In this document: positions 1 to 6,331 of the stretch, piece after piece
How the letters are laid out: the number at the start of each line of letters is the position of its first letter
Numbering within the stretch: the first letter of the stretch is position 1
DNA from: Comamonadaceae bacterium
GTDB taxonomy: Bacteria; Pseudomonadota; Gammaproteobacteria; Burkholderiales; Burkholderiaceae_C
Length of the DNA stretch: 7,541 nucleotides
Direction: 5' to 3'
Assembly: GCA_947452325.1 (NCBI GenBank)
Contig: CANGCZ010000076.1
Span: 1 to 7,541, forward strand
The notes under the pieces: generated by a model
The model's database searches: none
What the model was told of the DNA's origin: nothing
What the model saw: only the letters and a program-made list of their open reading frames with translations
Position numbers and translations under genes: made by a program

Positions 1-865
1 AGACACCGGCAATACCGACGATTTCACCTGCGAAAACTTGCAAATCGACTGCTGACAAACGCGTACCAAACGGGTCAAGACTAGCCAGACTGAGTTGATT
101 GACATCCAGCACCAGTTGTCCGGGCCTGCGTTGACTGTGAACCAAGGCAGGCGGTTCGCTGCCAATCATCATTTGACTCAGTGTGGCGTTGGTCTGTTCG
201 CGCGGATCGCATTCACCGGTGACCCGACCTGCCCGCAACACCGTGCAATGCGTGCACAACGCTCGAATCTCGTGCAACTTATGGCTGATGTACAAAATGC
301 TGCAGCCCTCGACAACCAGTTGGCGCAACACAGTAAACAACTTATCCACCGCTTGCGGCGTCAGTACGGAGGTTGGCTCGTCCAATATCAATAAACGCGG
401 TTCACACAACAAAGCGCGAATGATTTCCACCCTTTGCATTTCACCGACACTGAGCGTGTGCACCGGCCTGTCAGGCTCCAAGTCAAGACCGTAGGCCGCT
501 GCTTTGTCTTGAATGCGGCGAGTGACCTCGGCCAGCGACAGCGATTTATCCAAACCCAGCCAGACGTTTTGCGCGACGCTCAAGGTATCAAACAAACTGA
601 AATGCTGGAACACCATGCTGATGCCTAAAGCTCTGGCTTGCTGCGGATTGCGAATACGAACCGACTTACCGTCAAAGCTGATATCACCTTGATCGGGTTG
701 AATCGCACCGTAAATGATTTTCATCAGTGTGGATTTGCCGGCGCCGTTTTCGCCCAGAATGGCATGAATCTCACCCGGCATGACCTGTAATGAAACACCG
801 TCATTGGCCACCACGCCGGGGTAGCGCTTGCTGATGTTGCGCAATTCAAGCAAGGAAGTATTCAT
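1..865 (-). CDS. ABC transporter ATP-binding protein, two-domain sugar/nucleoside type (3' end cut by window edge)
   Basis: This is the cytoplasmic ATPase that powers an importer of the simple-sugar/nucleoside class (RbsA/YufO-like), which works with BMP-type or ribose-type binding proteins. I translated it by hand; 288 residues are visible. The first nucleotide-binding domain is complete: Walker A GENGAGKST at residues 38-46, Q-loop Gln87 in VFQHFSLF, signature LSVGE at 138-142, Walker B LLILDEPT at 158-165 and H-loop His195. The second domain begins near residue 254 and is cut at its Walker A (ending GEIVGIAGV). The phrases QHFSLF and PTSVLTPQ are typical of the nucleoside (YufO) branch, so purine or nucleoside uptake is a reasonable inference in this ureide-related setting. 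ATG at 865 fits the family N-terminus (LLELRNISKRYPG), but no clear ribosome site precedes it. In-frame ATGs lie at 883 and 928, the latter directly abutting the TGA of the upstream gene. The permease genes would lie beyond position 1. Confidence 0.93.
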   Translation of the reverse strand, partial: MNTSLLELRNISKRYPGVVANDGVSLQVMPGEIHAILGENGAGKSTLMKIIYGAIQPDQGDISFDGKSVRIRNPQQARALGISMVFQHFSLFDTLSVAQNVWLGLDKSLSLAEVTRRIQDKAAAYGLDLEPDRPVHTLSVGEMQRVEIIRALLCEPRLLILDEPTSVLTPQAVDKLFTVLRQLVVEGCSILYISHKLHEIRALCTHCTVLRAGRVTGECDPREQTNATLSQMMIGSEPPALVHSQRRPGQLVLDVNQLSLASLDPFGTRLSAVDLQVFAGEIVGIAGV

Positions 866-928
866 GGAAAAGCGCCGACGCATGGTGGTTATGTCTTTGG
901 GCGTGCTGGCCACGCTGACCAAGCTCAT

Positions 929-1771
929 TCAAGCCCCGCCCAACACAGCCCTCTCCTGCTCATTCAACACTGGTCCTTCAAGGGTGACGCGATCTTGTTG
1001 AACCTGGCCGTCTCTGAATTTCTCAATCACCGGCTTGAGCGCCGGGTCAATATGCGATTCATCAAAGCCATTAAACAAAGTACCCAACAATGAACGCTTG
1101 ACATCGCTGGTGCCCATGAACCAATCGGCCAGCGGAAACGTCAGGTTCATGTTTTTATGCATCATGATGCCCAGATTGTGGTGGGCGGCGTGGTGTCTGC
1201 GGATGGTGTTGATGAAAGGCATGTGCCTGACAAATGCGTTTTCCTGTATATGGCAGCAAAAGTGAAATGTCTCGTACAACACATAGTGGCCAATCACCGT
1301 CATGTAAGCAATGTAGCCTGCGTTCGCCCCGAACAGGTTCGCGCATACAAGTGCAAGCGCACCACCGCCCACACCCAGCACCGTCAATACGCGCCACGGA
1401 AAAAACACAATCCGGAATTCGCGCAGGCTGTCAATGGTGTAATCGGTATCGGTGAAATACTGGTGGTGCTGGCGCGTGTGGCGGTCGTAAATGGCGCGCA
1501 ATGCAAAAACATCGATATGCCTGTGCATCACGTATTTGTGCATCGCCCATTCGCCGAAATTGCCTGCAATAGCGACCGGCAACACCATCCACCAGGCCCA
1601 GGTGGCGTGATCAAGCTGATCGAAACAAAAAAACAGCAGGCTGATGCCCACCACATACATCACACCGACATGCAACAAACCGTTGTAAAAAGGACTGATA
1701 TTGTCGCGGTACGTCTCTCTGAATCGGCGTTGCCGTTCGGTCATCACCATGGGTTTAGAAACATTTGTCAT
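929..1771 (-). CDS. fatty acid hydroxylase / sterol desaturase superfamily membrane protein
   Basis: A 280-residue integral membrane protein of the non-haem di-iron hydroxylase/desaturase superfamily, which uses O2 to hydroxylate or desaturate lipid-like substrates. The histidine boxes are all visible: HKYVMH (78-83), HTRQHH (98-103), a box around His162, His170 and His174, and HHAAHH (193-198). Hydrophobic segments lie near residues 32-50, 59-72, 128-147 and 151-168. The start at 1771 is chosen because AGGAGA (minus strand, 1777-1782) sits five bases upstream; an in-frame ATG at 1843 would overlap the end of the preceding kinase gene and has no such support. It lies 43 bases after the glycerate kinase stop, and its own TGA touches a possible start of the ABC ATPase gene, so an operon is likely. 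The substrate cannot be read from the sequence; a lipid, sterol or carotenoid-like compound is possible. It has no known role in ureide metabolism. Confidence 0.88.
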   Translation of the reverse strand: MTNVSKPMVMTERQRRFRETYRDNISPFYNGLLHVGVMYVVGISLLFFCFDQLDHATWAWWMVLPVAIAGNFGEWAMHKYVMHRHIDVFALRAIYDRHTRQHHQYFTDTDYTIDSLREFRIVFFPWRVLTVLGVGGGALALVCANLFGANAGYIAYMTVIGHYVLYETFHFCCHIQENAFVRHMPFINTIRRHHAAHHNLGIMMHKNMNLTFPLADWFMGTSDVKRSLLGTLFNGFDESHIDPALKPVIEKFRDGQVQQDRVTLEGPVLNEQERAVLGGA

Positions 1772-1776
1772 GCTTG

Positions 1777-1782
1777 TCTCCT
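1777..1782 (-). promoter_or_regulatory. Shine-Dalgarno deciding the start of the hydroxylase gene
   Basis: The minus strand reads AGGAGA, five bases before the ATG at 1771-1769. This is the best ribosome-binding match near the gene, and it places the start 72 bases downstream of the longest possible reading frame. Confidence 0.7.
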
Positions 1783-1814
1783 GCAAGAGGTATAGCGAAG
1801 CGATACACAGAACA

Positions 1815-3134
1815 TCAAAGAACCAGCAAAGCCCTGAAGTCATTCACATTGGTGTGCGTGGGACCACTGACCACCAAGTCGCCCAATGCTTCAAACAGCC
1901 GGTAACTGTCATTGCGGTCTGCGAATGCGGCGGGCTTCAGAGCGAGGCGGTCGCAGCGCTGCAAACTGTCCGGTGTGACCAAAGCACCTGCATTGTCTTC
2001 AACGCCGTCTATCCCATCGGTGTCTGCAGCCAATGCCCACACACCGTCTTGTGCTTGCAATGCCATGGCCAGTCCCAGACAAAACTCACCGGCTCGTCCC
2101 CCCTTGCCTTTGGGAAAACCAGCCACCGGCGGGCGTAGGGTGACCGTGGTTTCGCCGCCGCTCACAATCACACATGGTTTTTGAAACGGCCCATGTCCGC
2201 GTGCAGCTGCGCGTGCCAATGCGGCATGTACTTTGGCCACTTCACGCGATTCGCCTTCTATTTCGTCAGACAACACATAGGCGTTCAAACCCGCAGCGCG
2301 CGCCGCTTCAGCAGCTGCTTGCAAGGATTGCATGGGTGTGGCCATCATCATCACTTGATGACCTGCAAACACCGCGTCGCCGGGTTTAGGCGTTTCCAAA
2401 GCGCCTGTTTGCAACGCAAAACGCACACCATCAGGCATGCTGATGCCGTACCTGTCCAACAATGCCAGTGCTTGTTCACAAGTGGTTTCATCCGGCACGG
2501 TCGGCCCGCTGGCAATCACCGCCGGGTCGTCTCCCGGCACATCACTGATGGTCAGCGTCACTACCTTGGCCGGGTGACAAGCGGCAGCCAAGCGCCCACC
2601 TTTGATGCGCGAAAGGTGTTTGCGCACGGTGTTCATTTCGCCTATGGGTGCACCGCTTTCCAGCAATTCACGGTTGATGCGCTGCTTGTCTGACAATGTC
2701 AATCCGTCGGCCGGCATGGTGAGCAATGAAGAACCACCACCTGAGATCAGGCAGATCACCAAATCATCGGCGCTCAAGCCCCGGGTCAGCGCCAGCAAAC
2801 GCTGTGAAGCCTCCACGCCCGCTTGGTCAGGCACAGGATGCGATGCTTCCACAACCTCAATGCGCTGCGGTAAACCCGGCGGGCGCGGCGGCGTGTGGTG
2901 GTAGCGCGTGACCACCAAACCAGTCAAAGAGGCACTGGCAGGCCACAAACTCTCCAACGCATGCGCCATGGCACCGGCCGCTTTGCCCGCACCCACCACA
3001 ATGGTTCTCCCACGCGGTGGCGGTGGCAATAAGCCTTGCATATTCAACAAAGGCTGGGCACGCGCCACGGCAGTATCAAACAAATAGCGCAAAAACGCCT
3101 TAGGATTCTGGTGAGGGTAAGGATAAGCGGCCAT
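1815..3134 (-). CDS. ttuD: glycerate 2-kinase, MOFRL family (often annotated hydroxypyruvate reductase TtuD)
   Basis: A 439-residue cytoplasmic protein of the DUF4147 plus MOFRL family. Characterised members phosphorylate D-glycerate to 2-phosphoglycerate with ATP; the name TtuD/hydroxypyruvate reductase comes from older annotation. Visible landmarks are GAGKAAGAMA (48-57), EASHPVPD (96-103), the Gly/Ser loop ISGGGSSLL (130-138), NTVRKHLSRIKGGRLA (168-183) and SDVPGDDPAVIASGPT (197-212). The C-terminal MOFRL part has SGGETTV (325-331), KGGRAGEF (344-351), AADTDGIDG (369-377) and the ending GPTHTNVNDFRALLVL. Length and both domains are normal. ATG at 3134 has only a weak upstream AGGG. It is the first gene of the minus-strand set and faces the plus-strand genes across 79 bases. 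Glycerate made from glyoxylate by the Gcl/GlxR route would enter central metabolism here, which fits ureide-derived glyoxylate; tartrate breakdown is an alternative. The family call is strong, the gene symbol is by convention. Confidence 0.93.
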   Translation of the reverse strand: MAAYPYPHQNPKAFLRYLFDTAVARAQPLLNMQGLLPPPPRGRTIVVGAGKAAGAMAHALESLWPASASLTGLVVTRYHHTPPRPPGLPQRIEVVEASHPVPDQAGVEASQRLLALTRGLSADDLVICLISGGGSSLLTMPADGLTLSDKQRINRELLESGAPIGEMNTVRKHLSRIKGGRLAAACHPAKVVTLTISDVPGDDPAVIASGPTVPDETTCEQALALLDRYGISMPDGVRFALQTGALETPKPGDAVFAGHQVMMMATPMQSLQAAAEAARAAGLNAYVLSDEIEGESREVAKVHAALARAAARGHGPFQKPCVIVSGGETTVTLRPPVAGFPKGKGGRAGEFCLGLAMALQAQDGVWALAADTDGIDGVEDNAGALVTPDSLQRCDRLALKPAAFADRNDSYRLFEALGDLVVSGPTHTNVNDFRALLVL

Positions 3135-3213
3135 AACACCCTAGGATAACGGATGGCCTCAAGTTCAAGCTACGGCTGCCGATCTTGTATTTGATTAACC
3201 ACGAAAGCCGATC
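3135..3213. promoter_or_regulatory. divergent intergenic spacer, probably holding back-to-back promoters
   Basis: These 79 bases separate the starts of the glycerate kinase gene (minus) and the small membrane protein gene (plus), so both transcription starts probably lie in or next to it. I see TATCCT on the minus strand near 3144-3149 and a TTGTATTTGAT stretch on the plus strand near 3185-3195 as weak -10 candidates, but no convincing -35/-10 pair. A short direct repeat, TCAAGTTCAAG, lies at about 3159-3169. No operator can be named. Confidence 0.35.
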
Positions 3214-3540
3214 ATGCAAGCCTCTGACGTCAGCAAATACCTGAAAGACACCGCCAGCAACACGGACAACCTGTGGCTGATGTTTGCATCCGTGGTGTTT
3301 TTTCCGCTGGTCATGGCATGGGCCGTCTGGAAATTGCTGAACAAAGGCGCAGGTGCTTTCCTGGCCCAAGCCCTTTACAACGATAAATTGAAGTTCCATC
3401 AAGACGCCCGGATTGAAACGCAAAAGCAAGCGCACAAGCAACAAATGATGCAGGAATACCAAGCCTACATGGCTCAGCGTGAAAAACGCTTGCAGGCTTA
3501 CGAGAGAAAACTCAGAAACCAGTCGCCCCCGCCTGCTTGA
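3214..3540 (+). CDS. small single-span membrane protein with charged helical tail, function unknown
   Basis: A 108-residue protein I do not recognise as a named family. Residues 20-42 form one strongly hydrophobic segment (Trp21 to Leu42). The remainder (about 56-100) is rich in Gln, Lys, Arg and Glu, with a spacing that suggests a long helix or coiled coil, and the end is SPPPA. No signal peptidase site is evident, so the N-terminus is probably a membrane anchor. The Lys at 40 and the charged tail would favour a cytoplasmic C-terminus by the positive-inside rule. The start at 3214 follows the divergent spacer; only a weak purine stretch (CGAAAG) precedes it. It is followed after 102 bases by the lipoprotein gene in the same direction. 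Codon use looks like its neighbours, and the hydrophobic/charged pattern makes a chance reading frame unlikely. Confidence 0.72.
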   Translation: MQASDVSKYLKDTASNTDNLWLMFASVVFFPLVMAWAVWKLLNKGAGAFLAQALYNDKLKFHQDARIETQKQAHKQQMMQEYQAYMAQREKRLQAYERKLRNQSPPPA

Positions 3541-3642
3541 AAATGCTAAATTCGCATGCGTCGCAAGTGCGCAGTGCGATACAGGCAGCAAACAGACAAG
3601 GCGCTGACAATATGCGTCAAAGAATAAAACCACAGGAGCGTC

Positions 3643-4380
3643 ATGAGTCTTACCCGTTTTTATGCCTATGCAGGCTTGCTCCTGGTGTTCCAACTGACTG
3701 GCTGCGCTGTGGTGTCGTTGCTGGAAAAACCCGGGCCATCCACAAACCCTCAGGCTGAAAAACCCGAGGGCAAGCCGCCCATGTCGACGCCAGCACTACC
3801 CGCACCACCTCAGCCAGAGGTCGTGCCTGTACCTTCGCACAGCCCATCCACCGCAGAGTCCCCGGTCAAACCACCCCCTGTAGCTGCCCCTTTACCTTCA
3901 CCCTTACCAGCTCCTGCACCCGTCCCTGCGCCGAAACCGCAGCCTGCGCCCGCACCCAAACCTAAACCCGAAAGTGTGCCCTTGCCGCCGCCTGCGCCAG
4001 CGCCTGTGCCTCCCGCTAGCACCGAGGTACCGCCGAGCCTGCAATCCTTGGCTACAAGCCCTGATGACTACAGACAAGATGCAGCGCGGCATTTGTATCG
4101 CCAGTATTCACACCGGATTTACAAGGGCAAACTGCCGCCCATGCTCAAGTCGGTGGGTGTGGTCGATGTTGTCATTGGCCCCAAAGGACAGGTATTGAAT
4201 ATCAACTGGTGGCGTGCACCCAGGCATGCGGATGTCACCAAGGAAATTGAAAACTTGATTCTGAGCGCCGGGCCTTATCCAGCGCCCGTCAAACTGCGCA
4301 AAGTGACCTATACCGAAACTTGGCTATGGCATGACAGCGGGCATTTTCAATTGGATACGTTGACAGAAGGTCAAAAATAA
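3643..4380 (+). CDS. proline-rich lipoprotein with TonB C-terminal-like domain
   Basis: A 245-residue envelope protein. The N-terminus has a type II signal peptide with lipobox LTGC, giving Cys21 as the lipidated residue. A long Pro/Ala/Lys-rich linker follows, densest at residues 77-124, of the kind that spans the periplasm in TonB proteins. From about residue 150 to the end is a compact domain with the pattern of TonB C-terminal-like modules: IYKGKLPP, VVDVVIGPKGQVLNI, GPYPAP and an ending FQLDTLTEGQK. AGGAGCGTC directly before the ATG at 3643 gives a good ribosome site. Unlike TonB it has a lipid anchor rather than a membrane helix, so energy transduction is doubtful; a structural or scaffold role is equally possible. 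No ExbB or ExbD gene is nearby. It sits 14 bases before the ureide fusion gene (5 bases if the TTG start is used), so the two are probably co-transcribed. The lipoprotein call is firm, the function is not. Confidence 0.85.
   Translation: MSLTRFYAYAGLLLVFQLTGCAVVSLLEKPGPSTNPQAEKPEGKPPMSTPALPAPPQPEVVPVPSHSPSTAESPVKPPPVAAPLPSPLPAPAPVPAPKPQPAPAPKPKPESVPLPPPAPAPVPPASTEVPPSLQSLATSPDDYRQDAARHLYRQYSHRIYKGKLPPMLKSVGVVDVVIGPKGQVLNINWWRAPRHADVTKEIENLILSAGPYPAPVKLRKVTYTETWLWHDSGHFQLDTLTEGQK
3871..4014 (+). repeat. low-complexity Pro/Ala/Lys coding repeat
   Basis: This stretch encodes residues 77-124 of the lipoprotein as an irregular run of Pro-Ala, Pro-Val and Pro-Lys dipeptides written mostly with CCT, CCC, GCG and GCC codons. 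It is a degenerate repeat likely to vary in length between strains. It also explains the long glycine-rich reading frame on the opposite strand. Confidence 0.7.
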
Positions 4381-4394
4381 AGCGATTGCCAGCG

Positions 4395-6182
4395 ATGACC
4401 TTGTCACACTCAAACGACCCAACCGATTTCACACTGGATTGGCTGAACCGTGCCGATGACAACAGCGCCATGCAATGGCTAAATGGTTTGTACGGACAAA
4501 GCCCGTGGGTGTCACAAGCCTGTCTCGCACGCCGCCCGTTCCGCAGTTTGGCGCATCTGAAATGGGCATTGGCTGATGTGGTGGCAAAGGCCGGTCACGA
4601 AAAGCAACTGGCTTTGATCAAGGCTTGCTCTTTGCCAGCAAACAGAACGCCTAGCGACTCGGAAAGCTCATCAACCTCCTCAGATAGCACTGCCGATTGC
4701 TTGCCAGATACAACTGGCCAAACCTTGCAGTCACACCCCTTGCAACTGGCTTACCAGGAACGCTTTGGCTGGCCTTTCATCATTGATGTGCTCGGACCTC
4801 GTGGACAGGGGTTGCAGCCTCAGACCCTTTTGAATGAACTCAAACGTCGTCTGCATTCATCTCAATCAGTTGAATTTTCAGAGTGTTTGCGCCAGATTCA
4901 CCGCATGGCAGAAGCCCGTTTGAACGACAAATGCCGGATGTCACCTGTTTTGGGTGAAGAGCTTTGGGACTGGCATGAGTGGTTAGCGCAATTCAGCGAC
5001 CCGGGCTATGCCGAACACGGTCAGTTAAGCCTGAGCTATCTCACGCCCGCCCACCAGGCCTGCGCACAAACACTGGTGTTAGGCATGCGCGCCTGCGGAT
5101 TTGATGAAGTATTCATGGATGCGGTAGGCAACGTGGTGGGGCGTTACCACCCGCTCAAGCCTGGCTCGAAATATGTGCTGACCGGCAGCCATTACGACAC
5201 CGTGCGCAACGGCGGCAAATACGATGGACGGCTGGGCATTTTCGTCCCCATGGTCTGTGTGCGCGAACTGGTGCGCAAGGGTAAACGCTTGAACGCAGGT
5301 TTGGAGGTGGTCGCTTTTGCCGAAGAAGAAGGCCAGCGATACAAAGCCACCTTCCTCGCATCGAGTGCGCTGACCGGTGGTTTTCGTGAAGAATGGCTGA
5401 ATCAAACAGACGCTGAAGGCGTCAGCATGAGACAGGCCATGCAACAAGCCGGTTTAAACCCTGCAGACATACCCGCCATACGGCGTGAGCCGTCAAACTA
5501 CCTCGGCTTTGTCGAAGTGCATATCGAACAAGGCCCGGTGTTGCAAAGCTTGAATCTGCCATTGGGTGTGGTGACTTCCATTAACGGCAGTGTGCGTTAT
5601 CTGATACAAATTCACGGCACCGCCAGCCACGCTGGCACCAGTCCCATGCACCAACGTCAGGATGCAGTGGCCGCTTTTGCTGAGTGGGCAGTCTTTGTGG
5701 AAGAGCGTGCGCGGGCCGATGGCGACTCGGTCGCAACGGTGGGCATGCTCAATGTGCCGCAAGGTTCAGTCAATGTGGTGCCCGGCAGTTGCCATTTCAG
5801 CTTGGACATGCGCGCGCCCACTGACGCGCAACGCGATGCCATGGCCGACGATATCCTGCGACGGCTGCATGCGGTGTGTGAACAACGCGGATTGCAAGTG
5901 CAGCGCGAGGAAATCGTGCGCGCCGCCGCCGCTCCGAGTGACCCCGGCCTGCAACAACGATGGGAAAGTGTGGTCAAGTCTTTGGGCTTGACGGTGCATC
6001 GCATGCCCAGCGGCGCAGGCCACGACGCCATGAAGCTGCACGACATCCTGCCGCAAGCCATGTTGTTTGTGCGCGGTGAACACCAAGGCATCAGCCACAA
6101 CCCGCTGGAATGCACCACCGCGGACGACATGCAACTGGCGATTCAGGCTTTTTCGTTACTTATGGACGGTTTTTCAACTTAA
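4395..6182 (+). CDS. fusion of UraD-like (OHCU decarboxylase) domain and allantoate amidohydrolase (M20 family)
   Basis: A 595-residue cytoplasmic enzyme with two parts. Residues about 10-175 match the OHCU decarboxylase (UraD) fold: LNRADD, QSPWV, RRPF, ERQLALI-like EKQLALIKA, RFGWPFII (123-130) and a closing ECLRQIHRMAEARL. The catalytic His-Pro motif expected after LIKA is replaced by Cys78-Ser79-Leu80-Pro81, and a Ser-rich insert (about 87-98) follows, so this half is probably inactive. Residues about 185-595 form an M20 hydantoinase/carbamoylase-type hydrolase with its metal-site residues present: His266 in GSHYDT, Asp277 in GGKYDG, Glu310-312 in AEEEG, His376 in HIEQG and His568 in SHNPLE. 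The GSHYDTVRNGGKYDGRLG wording points to allantoate amidohydrolase, which yields ureidoglycine, ammonia and CO2. A carbamoyl-amino-acid hydrolase is the alternative. ATG at 4395 is preferred; a TTG at 4386 is also in frame, and neither has a strong ribosome site (AGAAGG at 4365-4370 is distant). It follows the lipoprotein gene by 14 bases. Confidence 0.9.
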   Translation: MTLSHSNDPTDFTLDWLNRADDNSAMQWLNGLYGQSPWVSQACLARRPFRSLAHLKWALADVVAKAGHEKQLALIKACSLPANRTPSDSESSSTSSDSTADCLPDTTGQTLQSHPLQLAYQERFGWPFIIDVLGPRGQGLQPQTLLNELKRRLHSSQSVEFSECLRQIHRMAEARLNDKCRMSPVLGEELWDWHEWLAQFSDPGYAEHGQLSLSYLTPAHQACAQTLVLGMRACGFDEVFMDAVGNVVGRYHPLKPGSKYVLTGSHYDTVRNGGKYDGRLGIFVPMVCVRELVRKGKRLNAGLEVVAFAEEEGQRYKATFLASSALTGGFREEWLNQTDAEGVSMRQAMQQAGLNPADIPAIRREPSNYLGFVEVHIEQGPVLQSLNLPLGVVTSINGSVRYLIQIHGTASHAGTSPMHQRQDAVAAFAEWAVFVEERARADGDSVATVGMLNVPQGSVNVVPGSCHFSLDMRAPTDAQRDAMADDILRRLHAVCEQRGLQVQREEIVRAAAAPSDPGLQQRWESVVKSLGLTVHRMPSGAGHDAMKLHDILPQAMLFVRGEHQGISHNPLECTTADDMQLAIQAFSLLMDGFST

Positions 6183-6213
6183 TGGGTACATAAGCGAAGA
6201 AGCTGCCTGTAGA

Positions 6214-6242
6214 TTTACAGTTTCAGTTTTTGTATTTTTAAT
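6214..6242 (+). promoter_or_regulatory. sigma70-type promoter for the channel unit
   Basis: TTTACA (6214-6219) and TTTAAT (6237-6242) are separated by exactly 17 bases, and each differs from the sigma70 consensus at one position. The region is AT-rich compared with the flanking genes and lies 90-118 bases before the ATG at 6332. Transcription would start near 6249, leaving a leader of about 80 bases. This is read by eye, not scored. Confidence 0.5.
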
Positions 6243-6246
6243 ATTT

Positions 6247-6263
6247 TTCGCATTTTTTGCGAA
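6247..6263 (+). promoter_or_regulatory. perfect hairpin / inverted repeat at the predicted transcript start
   Basis: TTCGCA and TGCGAA flank a loop of five T, a perfect 6-bp stem. It falls at or just after the predicted start site of the promoter at 6214-6242. It could be an operator for a dimeric regulator, a 5' mRNA stabilising hairpin, or a weak terminator of the ureide gene 65 bases upstream. No T-tract follows it on either strand, so a standard Rho-independent terminator is unlikely. Confidence 0.4.
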
Positions 6264-6331
6264 TATCATTTAGCCCAAATTCATTTTCTGCATTTTCAGC
6301 AGATTTCAACCTTGTCCGGGCACCTATCGCT

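Noticed and set aside
434..628. Short plus-strand frames across positions 95-628
   Set aside because: They are shadows of the ABC ATPase, whose Walker A, signature and Walker B motifs read cleanly on the minus strand.
1157..1795. 212-residue plus-strand open frame
   Set aside because: It lies antisense to the hydroxylase gene, has no recognisable domain or ribosome site, and is rich in His/Val/Ala as expected from reading the complement of a real gene.
3100..3693. 197-residue minus-strand open frame
   Set aside because: It overlaps the starts of three genes on the other strand and the kinase start, and shows no domain logic; the plus-strand small protein and lipoprotein explain this DNA better.
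3810..4022. Glycine-rich minus-strand frame resembling a Gly-rich structural protein
   Set aside because: It is the mirror image of the proline-rich linker of the lipoprotein.
4626..4720. Frameshift as the cause of the missing UraD catalytic motif
   Set aside because: The reading frame is uninterrupted and family wording resumes in the same frame on both sides (QLALIKA before, RFGWPFII after). A compensating double frameshift is possible but was not seen in the other frames.
5657..6130. 157-residue minus-strand frame
   Set aside because: It is antisense to the conserved M20 hydrolase core and its translation resembles no protein family.
6247..6263. Rho-independent terminator of the ureide fusion gene
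   Set aside because: The stem is AT-rich and only 6 bp, and no T-run follows on either strand; a regulatory hairpin is at least as likely.
6257..6331. TTG-initiated N-terminal extension of the anchored protein
   Set aside because: The extension would start inside the hairpin next to the predicted transcript start, has no ribosome site, and moves the membrane helix away from the N-terminus.
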